Shown: positions 32,800-45,450, numbered from the stretch's first letter. The stretch: 64,000 bases of DNA from Turnera subulata (GCA_028386065.3 JAKUCV010007846.1:1-64000), one strand, 5' to 3'. Notes: generated by a model from the letters alone, not told the origin. Numbers and translations: made by a program.

Positions 32800-34477
32800 C
32801 CGCCGCCAGTACCTCCTGATCCTGACGCAACTTCCCGTAAAGAAAAGTTTGAGAGCAAGTTTTCGGGCCAGTCCTTGGAAAACCCTATTGCCGTCTCTGC
32901 CACTGATCCACCGCCGACCTATAGGGATAAACTATTTGCTGCAGGAAGTGCCAAGGATGCGGATGCCCCGCGTATTGATACAACCTTTGAGATTGAGGAG
33001 GATGATATTACGGTAACCCGGTGTGAGAAGGGGTCCGATGATTGCTATCTCTGATTGCTTTAGGTCGGAGCTTCATCGGAGTTGGGAGCAAACACTGATT
33101 GTGAAGCTATGGGCTCGTAGGAATGGATATACTATGCTCTGTCATAAATTGAAAACAATCTGGTAGTTGACGTCGCCGGTCAAGGTCATTGACCTTGAGA
33201 ATAATTACTATTTTGTGAAGTTCTCTAACCATGGTGATTATCTGCATGCCCTTACAGATGGTCCTTGGATGATTTTTGGGCATTACCTGACAGTGGAGAC
33301 GTGGAGGCCGAACTTTAAGCCTTCAATGCAATCTATTGGTTCTGTAGTTGCCTGGATTCAGATTCCTGAATTGCATTGTTGGTTGTATCACAATAGGATT
33401 CTCCGGATGCTTGGGAATGAGATTGGTTCGATTGTGAGAATTGACTTTAGTACACAAAGCACCGATAGGGGGAAGTTTGCACGCATTGCATGTAATATTG
33501 ACCTTGCCAAGCCTTTGTGTTCGAAGGTGGCTGTTGATGGTGAGTGGTATGAAGTGGTGTACGAAGGTTTACCTCAGTTATGCTTCCATTATGGTAGGGC
33601 GACTCATACTATCCTCTCGTGTCCTTCCCGTCCAATGGGAATGACACCTACGCCTGCTGAGACACCAACGGAGGTTCCTGCTGCTGTGAGTGCTTTTGCT
33701 CCGGGTTCGAACGTGGGTATGGAGGTGGATCAATCTACGACAGCTACAGAGGCCCATTTTGGCCCTTGGATGCAGGCGCCTCAGCGTGCGCGTCGTCCTC
33801 CCCGCCAAGGGAAAAATCCTACAGGGGGTAACATGCCTAGTGTGGGGGTACCGAACGGTTCACGATATGACATATTGGCTTCTATGACTGATACAGAAGA
33901 ACCAGAGGGTGAGAGTGTGGATGAGTTGGAGGTTCCGCCCCTTGTGCTTGCTTAGTCAGTGGGTGCTACTGCACCTAAGCGAGCTAGAAAGGAGGTTAGG
34001 GCTGATGTTACTAAGCCCAAGTCTGGTATCCGGATGCAGCCGCCGAAGACCACGGACAAACGGGGGCAGGTACAACCTAGTGCTAGTGATAATGTTTGGC
34101 CGACTCTTTTGACACGTGCCATGGCATTGGCTTCGTCTGGGGCAAAGGCTTCGGATGTTCCTTTGTTTCCCCCTGCCTTTTCTGCCAGTTTAATTGATTC
34201 CTCTCACACTCCTCTTATTTCCTCTATAGCTGGGACACCAACGCCTCGGGTAGGGCCTCTTCAAGTGGCCTTTGATGCTGGTGCTAAAAGCCACAAGAAA
34301 AAGGAATTTAAACCAGGAGAAGAGTTTGTGTTCTTGGGGGCGGCGCAGGCCGAGCCGGGGGGATCTAGCGCACCTAAGCCTGGGGATGACCAGGTCATGT
34401 AGGATGCCATGCAAGGCGTGGAGGATGAGGCCGAGCAAGTGGTGGAGGTGGTGACCTCCTCTACTACTTCCGCTTAA
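32800..34477 (+). pseudogene. LINE ORF1 (DUF4283, zinc-knuckle protein)
   Basis: RNA-binding ORF1 protein, frames now broken. The N-terminal part reads PRIDTTFEIEEDDITVTRCE. After a frameshift near 33,050 comes the DUF4283 domain (SELHRSWEQTLIVKLWARRN, NHGDYLHALTDGPWMIFGHY, WIQIPELHCWLYHNRILRML). A zinc-knuckle remnant CFHYGRATHTILSC follows, where one Cys is Tyr. TAGs at about 33,164, 33,953 and 34,399 fall where CAG (Gln) fits best (TIW-LTSPVKV, LA-SVGATAP, VM-DAMQG). It ends TSSTTSA at 34477. The start codon cannot be fixed. Confidence 0.85.
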
Positions 34478-34515
34478 CGTTTCTTTGTGTGTATCCATTC
34501 CCTTATCTTATTTTA

Positions 34516-37500
34516 TGTATCAGTTCTCTATTATTGTTTGGAATTGTCAGGGTGCCAAAAGTGGAGAGTTTACCCGGGCAGTTAGGGATATGGTTACACA
34601 ATATAATCCCCAAGTCTTGGTAGTTCTGGAGACTTGGATTAGTGGGGAAGAAGCGGAGCGGTCAGTTCGCAAGCTCCGGTTTCAGTGGAATGTCCGAAGT
34701 GAGGCAGTAGGCTTTTTAGGTGGCATTTGGATATTATGGAATGGCGATCAAAACTTAGTGAGGGTCAGTAAACTTCACCGTCAATATATCCATACGCAGG
34801 TAGCTTTGGCCAATGGTGGTGTCTGGTCATTCACTGCAGTTTATGGAAGTCTTGCTATTGCGACACGTGCAGACCTGTGGCAAGGGTTGCGGGAGTTCTC
34901 TGATGGTTTGACAGGTCCATGGCTAGTGGCTGGAGATTTTAATGCTTTGGTGGATGATACGGAGAAAGCGGGTGGTACACCGATGGTGCCTTCGGCTGCC
35001 CGAGCTTTCTCGGATTGTCTTAATAATTATGGGCTTATTGACCTTGGCTTTGTTGCTTCTTGTTTTACCTGGGAACATCGAGGTGTCAGGGAGAGGCTTG
35101 ATAGAGCGGTGGCTAACTCTGATTGGCAACTTATGTTTGAGGAGGCTTCTGTTACTCACCTCCCGCGCACGAAGTCGGATCATTCTCCGTTATTGATCCA
35201 GCTTTGTCCTCGTGACTTGAGTGCTGGAGGTTCCCGTTTGTTTCAGTTTCAGGGGGCTTGGATGTTGCATCATGACTTTCCTAGTGTCATCCAAAGGAAT
35301 TGGCATCGTTAACACAGGTGCTGCAGGATTAGAATAAGAATGACTTCGGGCATATTCTGAAGCACAAGCGCCGGATTCTTGCTCGTTTGTCTGGTGTGGA
35401 GAAATCCAGGGATACTAATGATTGTAGGGCCATACGGCGGCTACAGTGGAGATTGAAGAAAGAGTATGAGGAGGTTCTTGCACATGAAGAGTTTATGTGG
35501 TTTCAAAAGTCCCGCACTGAATGGATTAACTCGGGCGACAGAAACACTAAGTATTTTCATACTACCATGGTTATTCGCAGGAGGCAGAATAAGATCATGT
35601 TGTTAAGGGATGATACTGGTGAATGGTGTTCAGAGCAGGATCAGTTGCAAGGTCTTGCCTTATCTTTCTTTCAGACTTTATATACGGAGGAAGGATATTC
35701 TGAAGGGATTCCTGCCATCTCTAATAGGTTCCCACAGTTGGAGGCTAGAGAGTGCGAGGAATTGTCCAGGGAGGTGTTGGATGATGAGATTAGGGCTGCC
35801 GTGTTCAGGATGGGTGCCTGGAAGGCACCGGGGCTGGATGGGTTTCAGGCTGCTTTCTATCAGAAACAATGGGAAATTGTTGGCTCTTCAGTTTGTTCCT
35901 TTATTCGAGAGGCCTTTGCTTCGAAATCTTTTGATGCTGATCTTAATAAGACTCTATTGGTATTATTGCCAAAAGTTGCTCATCCTGAGACAATCAAGCA
36001 ATTTAGACCAATTAGTCTGTGTAATGTGACTTACAAGGTTATTACTAAAATTATAGCCTGTAGATTATGGCCGTTTATGGATACCTTGGTAGGGCCTAAT
36101 CAAGCTAGCTTTGTACCTGGACGGCAGATAACTGATAATATTGTTATGGTTCAGGAGGCAATACATACTATGGGGTTGTTACAGGATCCAAGGGGCCTTA
36201 TGGCACTGAAAATTGATCTGGAGAAGGCCTATGATCATATCTGGTGGTCTTTTGTCCAAGACACACTCACTATTGCAGGGATTCCTCAGGATTTGATAGC
36301 CCTTATTATGTATTGTCTGCAGTCTTCTTCAATGCAAATACAATGGAATGGCCAGGTTACTTCCTCCTTTCAACCTTCAAGGGGCATCAGACAAGGGGAT
36401 CCATTGTCACCCTATATTTTTGTTTTGTGTATGGAACGTCTAGCTCATCTTATTGACGAGGCAGTGGATAATGGTTCTTGGCTTCCGCTAACCTTTGGTA
36501 GTCAGGGCCCACATCTATCTCATGTTTTCTTTGCTGATGACCTCCTGTTATTTGCAGAAGCTAGCTTGACTCAGGTCACTACTATTCGTCAAGTGCTTGA
36601 CACCTTCTGTGCAGCATCTGGTCTGAAGATTAGTAATGACAAGTCCCAGGTTTTCTTCTCGAAAGGTGTCCCTGAGGAAGTGCAAAGTACTATCAGTACT
36701 TCGTTGGGTTTTACTATGATGAAGGATTTGGGTCGTTATCTTGGGATTAATCTCATTCATGGCCGTGTCAGTTGTTCGCAGTTTAGGTTTGTGGAGGAGG
36801 CTCTGGATGCAAAGCTTGCAAGGTGGAAGGCGAATACTTTGTCTTTTGGGGGTAGATTGACCCTTGCTCAGTCTGTCTTGCAAGCTCTTCCCACCTATGT
36901 GATACAGAGGATGAATGTCCCAGTTATAATTAAGTCTAATCTAGACAAGAAGACTCGAGCTTTCTTATGGGGTTCACAGGACAGTCAACGTAAGATGTCT
37001 CCAGTTAAATGGGAGGAGGTCTGCTAGCCTAAGCAAGTGGGTGGTCTTGGCCTATGCCCATTGCGTTTGCACAATGAGGCGCTCCTTATGAAATTGGCTT
37101 GGTCTTTTCTCTCAAAGCCTAATGCTTTGTGGGTGAGGATCTTACGTACTAAGTATAATGCTGGGAACGGTCTGGTGCCAATGGTTTCTCTGAAAGCTCA
37201 AACGTCACATATTTGGCGAGGGATTACTAGTGTGTGGGATATGATTTTGAAGGGTGTGTCGTGGAGTATCGGTGATGGCTCCTCTGTTCGGTTTTGGTCG
37301 GATGCTTGGTTATTTGGATTTCCGCCTCTTATCTCCTGTCCAGGAGTTCAAGTTCCTCATCAGTGGCGTGAGCGGCCGATTTCAGACTTTGTCACTGCAC
37401 AAGGTCAATGGAATTGGGAGTTGTTGCATCCCTACTTACCTGAGGATATTCGTCTTAAACTTGCTGGCTTCCTCCCTTCGTCTCCTATCTGTGGGCAAGA

Positions 37501-38608
37501 CTCCATTGTTTGGGCTCATGATCCGTCAGGGACCTGTTCAGCGAGCAGTGCGTATCGGGTTCTCTGCCCTCCCTCTCCTTCCTCATCCTCTCTTTGGCGT
37601 CTCATTTGGCGGATTCCGGTTTCATATCGGATTTGTACCTTCTTGTGGATGGTTGCTAAAGAAAGTATTATGACGAATAGCCAACGTGTCCGTCGCCATA
37701 TTGCAATGAACCATAATTGCCCGAGGTGTGGTAATGTTGAGGAGACAATTTTGCATGCATTACGGGACTGTCCCCAGGTATCAATGGTTTGGAAGGATTT
37801 GATTCCTAGTTACTGTCATCAGTTGTTTTTCCAGTCTAGTCTTCACCAGTGGTTGGAGACGAATTTGAAACCCACCGGGACGTTGGTCCGAGGGCAGCCT
37901 TGGTCAGTTACGTTTGTGACTGCGGCCTGATGGGTGTGGAAATGGAGGAATTCTTTGGTATTTACTCATAGTGATGGACTTTTCCCTTCTTGTAGTCAGT
38001 TTATTCTTGATCAGGTTACTACCTTTTCGGCCAGCTTCAACCGGTTAAGGAGGGTGGCTCCATCTTCCTCTCGGCGGGTGGCGGCACATATTGGTTGGGT
38101 TCCTCCGGTTTCGGGGTGGTGGAAGTTGAATGTGGATGGTGCGTGGCATAGGGACTCGACTCGTATTACTAGTGGGGGCGTGCTCCGAGATTCTAATGGT
38201 TCTTGGATTTGTGGGTTTTCGCATAATATTGGCTATGGTTCATTGGTGCCTGCTGAGTGTTGGGGGCTCCTAGACGGGCTGGCTATGGCTTGGGACCTTG
38301 GCTGTCGGAAACTACTTGTGGAGTCTGACTCCTTGGGGATGGTCGACATGGTCCTTGGCCGCAGGGCCTTGAGCACAGAAGCTTCAGCTTTTGTGTTAAC
38401 TATCCAATCCTGGTTGCAGCGGGATTGGGAGGTTGTTTTATCTCTTGTGTACAGGGAAGCTAATATGGTTGCTGACTCGTTGGCCGCTTTGGGCTTCTCC
38501 TGTTCTGTTGGTTTACATTACTTAGACTCTGCACCGCTTTCTACTTTATCTTGTCTTTCAGCTGATGCTTTGGATGTAACTCGGTTACGTTATGTTCCAG
38601 TTCCTTGA
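34516..38608 (+). pseudogene. LINE ORF2 (AP endonuclease, reverse transcriptase, RNase H)
   Basis: From MYQFSIIVWNCQGA. Endonuclease (34516-35312): VWNCQG, LETW, VAGDFNALVD, SDHSPLL. RT (35387-37027): ISLCNVTYKVITKIIACRLW, LKIDLEKAYDHIWW, GIRQGDPLSPYIF, FFADDLLLF. Zinc-finger region of RT-associated type near 37,700 (NHNCPRCGNVEETILHALRD). RNase H at 38,100-38,500 (KLNVDGAW, ESDSLGMV, REANMVADSLA). Breaks: a one-base frameshift and TAG near 35,311-35,335, TAG at 37025 (Trp expected, EEVC-PKQVGGLG), TGA at 37928 (Trp expected). Target-primed reverse transcription is the family function; this copy is dead. Confidence 0.92.
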
Positions 38609-38669
38609 TTTTAATAATAGGCCTTGAGCCATCCTTACAACCAAAAAATATATATATATGAATAATGTT

Positions 38670-39236
38670 ATTGGGAACAAACAACTAATCTTTATGCCAA
38701 CATGGAGGGAGCCTCTTGGCAAGTATTTTAGTCCCTTGTTGGTCATGCCCACATTTCGATTTCACCTTTTATTTGCAAACCCAATCTGGTATGCGAAAGC
38801 TGGTCAGTGATTTTTCTTAGGACTGCTGTTTTCTTCTCATTTCAGACTCATTGCCTTCTTAGCCATTATACCTCATGTTTCATTAACTGCTCTATGTAGC
38901 CACTTCGCTGTTTTACTGTTTCATGAAACTTGTTCATGTTTCCTTAATTCTTTTGCAACGAGTTGATATGTTTCCTGTTAATCCTGTTACTTGTGACAAA
39001 AAGAAAAAAAATTGTTGAACTTCCTTGATCCCTTTGCTGCTGAGATCCCCAAAACAAGAATACTAAGTTTTCCTATTTTGCTTTTAACACCCATTCATCA
39101 GTCCGACACATGCCATACATCACTTTGCTGGAGTTTCTGGATTTACCTTGTTGGGAAAGTTTTTCAATTTCTTGCTTAATATGCGGAAGCTTTGATAAGC
39201 CAAGTCCTGACTTTATTACTGATATCTAATATGCAG
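38670..39236 (+). other. intron of the syntaxin fossil downstream of the LINE
   Basis: T-rich intronic DNA with no coding frame. It rejoins the sequence before 32584 once the LINE and one target copy are removed. Confidence 0.7.
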
Positions 39237-39279
39237 AGCATTGAAAAAGAAGTTGAAATACAAGATGGCTGAATTTCAG
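39237..39279 (+). pseudogene. SYP132-like exon d
   Basis: Acceptor ATATGCAG precedes it and donor GTAGGTAG follows. Encodes ALKKKLKYKMAEFQ. Confidence 0.85.
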
Positions 39280-39371
39280 GTAGGTAGAGACACATGCGTG
39301 TGCCAATGTATAATCATATAAAGTTCTCCACTTTTGGTTGGAACTTTATATTTCTTTTATGAATTCTGCAG

Positions 39372-39419
39372 ACTCTAAGAGAAATCATCCATCAAGAGTA
39401 TCGCGACGTGTTTTCACAG
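39372..39419 (+). pseudogene. SYP132-like exon e
   Basis: Acceptor TTCTGCAG precedes it and donor GTTTGAAC follows. Encodes TLREIIHQEYRDVFSQ. The end (VFSQ) departs from the family's VVERR. Confidence 0.8.
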
Positions 39420-39522
39420 GTTTGAACTTTTGCTTGCTGCTTCTCAAACTCATAGTGTCTTCATCTTGGATTCCCGTTACTTCATGATATGACGCTGATT
39501 TTCTGATTTTTTCAACTTGCAG

Positions 39523-39757
39523 TCACTGGTACAAGAGCAGACGAAGAAGCAATTTGTTTCATTCAGGAGAAGAAATTGTGTTTATATCTTTAAAGTGTAT
39601 ATTTTGACCATTGAATATTTTGCAGAAAATTGAGAGATTGATTGATACTGGAGATAGCGAACAAATCTTCCAGAAAGCAATTCAGGAGCTAAGGAGGCCA
39701 ACATTGTTTATATATTCGGCAGAATCACTTAGCATTTTAGCTGCTTGTGAAGAATGA
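39523..39757 (+). pseudogene. SYP132-like exons f and g, end of homology
   Basis: Exon f (39523-39555) encodes VTGTRADEEAI. Exon g (39626 onward) encodes KIERLIDTGDSEQIFQKAIQ. The two do not join in phase. Homology stops at 39688 and the frame ends at TGA 39755-39757, so the SNARE helix and transmembrane tail are absent. Confidence 0.8.
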
Positions 39758-40489
39758 AGAATGAACAAATGGTATTGGCAAATTTCACATTGTTTGTGTG
39801 GAAACTGTTGATGGGTGTTGAGGTCCATGTACAGTTGCCTGTTTTTCAAGTTCAAGTACAGCACTTAAAAGTTATGAATACAAGCCAAAGTGCAAATCAA
39901 ATACAATTCGACTTTCCTTCTGTCTCTACTTCCTACACAGTCGAACTGAATGTCATAACTAGTATAATATTTCTGTATGCAAAGGGAAAAAAGATGCACT
40001 AGAAGATTTAATTTTAACAACGCCAAAGCAGTTAACATGGAAGAATATTAGCTGCGCTCTGGTTATTCCTTTTCTAGGAAATACTGCAGACATATTCTCT
40101 TCCCCTTAGGCTGTGCACCTTTCAAGATTCTGCCTCGTTTCAAGCAATGCACATGCCTGCCAATTCAAGGGCCTTTTGGCATTAAGAACAGCAACTGAAT
40201 GCTTGTGATGAGTTAGCAGTTGCCATCAAGATAGAAATGCTCAAACAGTTTGCAGTATATTGAAGTACCGGTCCACATAATTGGAGACACCTACACCAGA
40301 AACAGTAAACAGCTTGTGTGATTTGTTTGTTCAGGTACAACATAATGAAGCAATCCCACCAGGCAATGCTGCTCTCGTATTGGCCTTCTAATTTTTCTGT
40401 CATAACATGTAAAACAATAATAATTCATCAGGAAACAAACCATCGGAGGTGATGGTAGAAACAGCTCCTTCGAATCATTCCAACCCTAT
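39758..40489. other. intergenic gap between convergent genes
   Basis: No gene seen. It holds the 3' side of the syntaxin fossil (plus) and presumably the 3' untranslated region of U11/U12-65K (minus). Confidence 0.6.
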
Positions 40490-43400
40490 CTAATTTGCCT
40501 TGGCAGCTGCTGGATTCCGTCCAAATTGTATGATCATTGGTTTGCCTTTGAATACAAAGCCATTAACCAGATTCTGAGACCACAAGCCACATTTTAGAAA
40601 CAAATACATAAGAACCAGGCACCGTCAAACACTTCAAGTTATGATAATTTGACAGGAAAAGAGGAGCCCCTAGTTTTTATTATACTCTGACGCACAGCTT
40701 TTTTACTAGTAAAATTGTGAAGTTCTATCGAAAAAAGAGGAGCCACCAGTTTTTATAAATCTTCAGGTCACTCACAATTAAGAAATGAAGAAACTTTCTG
40801 CACTTTTTGAAAATTTTAACCAGGATGCATTATTTGCATGAAAAAAAATCCTTGAGCAAATTATGATGGCCATAGTGAAGCATAAAACATTTATGTTCAA
40901 GAAAATAAAACATCAGAGCATTAATTTACAGAATCAACTGCATGCAAAACTTTCTAGCAAGAATAGAATCCAGCGAGATACCAACCAGAGCTTGATGGGC
41001 AAGTTCAACAGATGGAAATGTCACAAAAGCCTGTCCTCTCATTCTCCCCTCCTGCAATTTCGAAAAGTTCATTTCAAGCTTGGGAGAAAGATTATGAAAT
41101 GAAATGTTGTGAATCTTAAAACTTCCAAGCATTTTCAGCATGTTCACAAAGATTGGCTCAACGAAGCAAAATTGTTGAAATCTTTTAAAAAAAAATTTGA
41201 TTCTGCATAAGTGAAGAGTTTTGGCAGTGTAGGAGGGAGTGTAGCTTTGTCTACAAAGTGAACTAGAGACAGAGGAACAATTAGGCAGAGGCGTGGGAGG
41301 AGCAAGCTACTACTGTGAGATAACAGTGTAACAGAAGGAAAACGAAGGAGACAATGGTCAGTCCATCTTGTAATGGGTGCTCAACGCATAATTGCCTCTA
41401 TAGAAGGAGAAGAAAAGAAGCTGTGTACTATTCTCCTACATATACAAAGAACATTTAGAAATTTAACATGCTGGGTCAGAATAATTCCCGTAGGGGAGAA
41501 ACGCAAACAGGAAATAAGTCTTAAGAAATGACTTTTTTCAAACAGCTGGGTAGTATGTGTATGATAGCTATCCATTCGACTGTTTGTTGCAGTCAAATTG
41601 TATATATCGCAATAAAGCATAGTAGATTTCAAGGACTTCACCTGCATTAACTTCACGCTAAGGCCAGTCTTAGCTGCTTCAATGCTTCCAAATAATGATC
41701 CTACATCACATTCACAAAAATAAGCAAAAGTTGTGTTTGCTGAAGCAGAGTTTAAATATAACCAACTATATGAGAAAAAAACACACATGCACACACATAA
41801 TTCATTTGTACTAAGGATTCTCTTAATATAAGTTTGATGAGAACCATCTCTTCTGTGAACAAGATAACTGAGTCAAAGTACCTATTACTTTGTTTATGAT
41901 AGTACGACAAAGAAATATATAATTCTGGATGAAACAAGAATCAGGGTTGATCGACTCACCAAATACATAGAAGAAGTCATCTGCAACCACATCCTTGTCC
42001 AGGTTTTTAATATACAATACAGATGCAGGATCCCCAACGGTATAATTCTGCCAGATTCAATGTAGACTACACATGTGAATGCACTTTTTGCAGCAAAAAG
42101 AAATGCTAATCATATCATTGTAATTCATTTGAAAAAGCACATTCTCAATTTTCTCTGAAAAATATATAACAAAAGAACAGTCCATCTCCTGGATGTAATG
42201 CATCATTACATTGGCTTTCATTTGACCATTGAAAACTAATCGATAGTATTGACCACACCAAGTAAAAAAACTAGTATGTCCACAGTAAAGAGATCATGCC
42301 AACAAAACAGAAGAAAGATAACAAATAAAGAACAGTTCATCTCCTGGATGTAATGCATCATCACATAGGGTTTCATTAGACCATTTAAAGCTAATCACCA
42401 GTATTGACCACACCAAGTAAACAACCAGCATGTCCATAGTAAAGAGATCATGCCAAATCAAAACTGAAGAAAGATAACAATTAGACTAAAGTGATCATGG
42501 TCGGATATTTAAAGGAAATTATTCTCTAAAACTACATGCTGAGCTAAAAGGGACATCCAGCTGTACAGTAGACTAATTTAATCAGGCCCATCTAATCTCT
42601 TTGGTCTTCCAAACAAAGAACCAATCTTCTTCAGCATCTAACTTAACACAATTTTGATGTGAACATACTGATAAAGCTCATAAAAATTACATATTCTTTC
42701 CAGCGAAACCATTCAGAGTCTCCATCACCTTTTTCTTAAATGCTAAGAGTCTCCATCACTTACCTTAAACTTTGGAAGTGATAGAATTTCCTCTGGTGCC
42801 AGCCTTTTGCTCTCTATTTCTTCCAGAGTTGCATAAGGTCTATTATCTGAACCCTCTTTTTCTGGATCCTCAGATTCTTTCACAATGCTATCATCTTTAT
42901 GTTCAATTTCAGTTGCTTTTTTGGCAATTTTGATCTTCAATACATTAAATAAGAAAGAACATGAGTACATGAGTACTTGAAAACTTGATCAAACTAGCAG
43001 CAACCATCCTTCTAGCAATAACATATAGATAACCTGTAAGACGGGGTTCTTCTTTTTTATTATAGGAATTTCTTTTGGCACCAAGGACGAAGGTTTCAGT
43101 CCCACGGCCTCATGAGCCACATCTTTATCGATTGCTGGGCCAACAATTGTTTCTTTTCTTCTGCGTTTTCTTCCAGATTTAACTGGTTCTGGAGGTCCAG
43201 AAGTGGCTTTTCCATCAACCTCCTGAAAATATTTAGTTGATGCAATCGCAATCACTCGTGAGGTTGGATGAAAAAGAACCACAACTATCCCCGTATACTT
43301 AAGAACCTAAGCAACAAAGAAAGCCATCTTCTACTACAAGAAATGAAATGTGAATGAAAACAACAAGAAAAAAAAAAAGTTAAGAGAGAAAGAGATAGAA

Positions 43401-45346
43401 AGAATGTTAAATTTTCTGACTTTTTATGATGGTGAACACAGAACCATCATGGTTCAGGTTCAGGCACAACATGTCTTTACCCAGTAAGTGCGTGAAAATT
43501 AGAATAACATACATAATGTGCAACAAAAAGGTCCCAAAAGCCTATACTGTTGTGAGAATACCTCATCCGAAGACTCCAATTCCGACTCATCGCTGGATAG
43601 ATCAGCCAAATGAGATTTTTCAGGTACAGAAGGGGGAAGAGGTGGCAGTGGCGGTGCAGGTGCTGAAGGTGGTAGAGGTGGAGTTGGCAAGGCCATGCGA
43701 AATGGAGCTGGAATATTCATTTTGTTCATCAAATGCAACACCTACAGATTGAAAGACAAAGCCATAATCAGCAAGTCCTGCACAAAGATACTGGCGGTTT
43801 ACTTGATTGTCTCCCAGAAGATTCTTGTCCTCCACATTCTTTCTAGCAACCTGTGTATAGAAGCGAGGAACAGCAATAAGAGCATTCACAATGTTGGTCA
43901 AAATGTTTCCATCAGGTGGGGGATATGCATACCTGTGAAAAAGAACAAAAAATAACATGTTAATCCAGCCTAGTCAATTCCAGTAGCAGCAAAGAGAATA
44001 CTTAAGAATATTTAACTTCCGTACGAGCAAAATTGATTCTGCAGCCTTGCAAAAGCTATATTTGTACTGAATTAGAGAAATTGTCCATCAATATCTAGTG
44101 TCTCCATCATTGATTAAAAAACCTACGCTATAGATGTATGTATTTCCAGACGCCACATTCAGCAGCAGGAAACAAAGATATCATCACCTCTCTGCCATTA
44201 CTCCTCTATTCGAGCAAATGATATGGCACTCGGTGTAAGGGGCCTTGAAAGCTCCAACTCTATAAATTAGTTTGAATTTCCTCTACGGCTTTACAATTTA
44301 TACAGAAGGAAGAAGAAAATCCAAGCGAAAAACACCAGAAAAAGTATGAAGGGGAGATATACTCAAGGTGTGGTGGGAATGGATAGTCCACGCCAAGTCT
44401 TGGAGCAATAGGCTCACTAGCAGATGAGGACCCCAGTTTTGAACCACCGGCGTCTGCATTCTTCATCAAAGATATTGGCGGTTGGTTATCCTTCTCCCTT
44501 TGAGCTTCTCTTTCTTTAGACTTGGAATCCGCATTAGGCTTACCAGCTCTCTCCACTGATAAGACCTTACCAAGGAACCTCAGCCTATTCATCAAAGAAC
44601 AGAACAGGATGAGAAAAAGCATGGAAGACGTAAAACAAACTACAAGAAGCAAAAGAACAAAGCTAGGCATTACCAAAACAAGTACAACTAATAAACAAAC
44701 TAAGGAGCAAAAATTAAAAAAAAAAAAAGAAAAAGATAGGGCAATATATAGAAATTTTACCCATTTAATTGTCGCTGTGCTTGATGCGCAAGTGCTTCAT
44801 TCCTGAAATCCACAAATGCGCAGTTTCTCAATCTGCAAAGATTACGGTACATTCAGAGCTGCAGCTAAAAATCAAACCAAGGAGATTTGCATAGCCAATT
44901 CTGGAACATACATCAATAAGCATACAGGGGAAAAAAAAGTAGAGCAATAAAAAAGCATCAACCTTCAACCAAACAGAGCAAAAACACAACACATTGAACC
45001 AGAAAATACAGGAGAAGGCAAAAACCCAGCAAGAAAGTTGCAAACTTGACTATCATGGCACCCAGAGCAACACTAGTATTTTGACCAAAAAAAAGTTGAA
45101 AACTTGATAATGATTGTTTCCGAGTAATGACCTTCCAGTAGTGCAAGGACGCACAGAGCTTGCCCCATAGTGGGAGAGAAGCCTGGACAGAGTTTCGTAA
45201 GGTATGGACTCGGGAAGGTGGCGTATCAAAAGGGTTGTGAGGGTTTCTGGTTGTGAAGGCTCTTCTGCTTTCAGTTCTGGGGCTTGAAATCCAAAAGTCT
45301 GCATCTTGGTATTCGTAATTGGCTGTGACGAAGGAAGAGAAGCCAT
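40490..45346 (-). CDS. U11/U12-65K: U11/U12 small nuclear ribonucleoprotein 65 kDa protein (two RRMs)
   Basis: Bridges U11 and U12 snRNPs in the minor spliceosome and binds the U12 snRNA 3' stem-loop through its C-terminal RRM. Minus-strand exons: 45346-45132, 44832-44761, 44584-44363, 43934-43853, 43741-43562, 43222-43034, 42934-42764, 42047-41960, 41700-41642, 41051-40986, 40573-40490; all GT-AG, in phase, 475 codons plus stop. Start MASLPSSQPITN. RRM1 spans residues about 30-105 (TLLIRHLPESIPYETLSRLL, RNCAFVDF). Then VDYPFPPHLEYAYPPP, a proline-rich stretch (PTPPLPPSAPAPPLPPLPPS), a basic GRKRRRK region, and RRM2 near the C-terminus (VLYIKNLDKDVVADDFFYVF, GQAFVTF, GKPMIIQFGRNPAAAKAN). Complete and plausibly functional. 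A large transposon sits about 95 bp upstream of the ATG. Several donors are weak (GTCATT, GTTGCT, GTTATC). Confidence 0.93.
42176..42485. repeat. 155-bp tandem duplication in intron 7 of U11/U12-65K
   Basis: Two diverged copies (42176-42330 and 42331 to about 42485) share CATCTCCTGGATGTAATGCA, GTATTGACCACACCAAGTAA and AGTAAAGAGATCATGCCAA in the same order. The intron is spliced with normal GT-AG ends. Confidence 0.85.
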
Positions 45347-45440
45347 TGAAATTTGGAAGACAACTTCGACGAACTGCAAGCAATTTCGAGGCTTTTAATG
45401 ATGTTGTTGAGACGTTGAGTGCAAAAAAAATGTTTGTGAA
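45347..45440 (-). promoter_or_regulatory. retained 5' flank/leader of U11/U12-65K
   Basis: Only 94 bp lie between the ATG and the target-site duplication of the large transposon. No TATA box is evident here, so transcription must start either in this leader or inside the transposon. Confidence 0.5.
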
Positions 45441-45450
45441 TACATGTTAT
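45441..45450. repeat. target-site duplication, left copy (TACATGTTAT)
   Basis: Identical to 61308-61317. Lies 95-104 bp upstream of the U11/U12-65K ATG. Confidence 0.85.

Larger units (their letters stand above)
32600..38653 (+). mobile_element. L1-type LINE, nearly full length, in a syntaxin-fossil intron
   Basis: About 6.05 kb, bounded by the perfect 16-bp target duplication ATATATGAATAATGTT (32584-32599 and 38654-38669), with an A-rich tail (CCAAAAAATATAT) at the 3' end. It carries ORF1 (DUF4283) and ORF2 (endonuclease, RT, zinc-finger region, RNase H). It lies in the same orientation as the host gene. Confidence 0.93.
7769..39757 (+). pseudogene. SYP132-like: SYP132-like Qa-SNARE (syntaxin) gene, truncated and TE-split
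   Basis: Plant SYP132 is a plasma-membrane Qa-SNARE of about 300 residues acting in vesicle fusion and cytokinesis. Recognisable exons in order: 7769-7817 (DAHEETKAVTKAPATK), 32052-32140 (AIKQRMVKDVDEVGKVARSV, then KIEELDKE), 32217-32285 (NFSNRQKPGC), 39237-39279 (ALKKKLKYKMAEFQ), 39372-39419 (TLREIIHQEYRDVFSQ), 39523-39555 (VTGTRADEEAI), 39626-39757 (KIERLIDTGDSEQIFQKAIQ). Exons are flanked by GT and AG, and the first two join in phase. The third has a TGA (32247-32249) where the family has Gly, and then loses frame. The first exons, the SNARE motif and the membrane anchor are missing: after KAIQE the frame gives 22 unrelated residues and stops. One intron is about 24.2 kb. Almost certainly not functional. 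SYP132 assignment is from remembered family sequence. Confidence 0.85.

Noticed and set aside
40490..45346. U12-type introns in the U11/U12-65K gene
   Set aside because: Checked every donor for RTATCCTTT and acceptors for AC. All are GT-AG with ordinary or weak U2-type donors.
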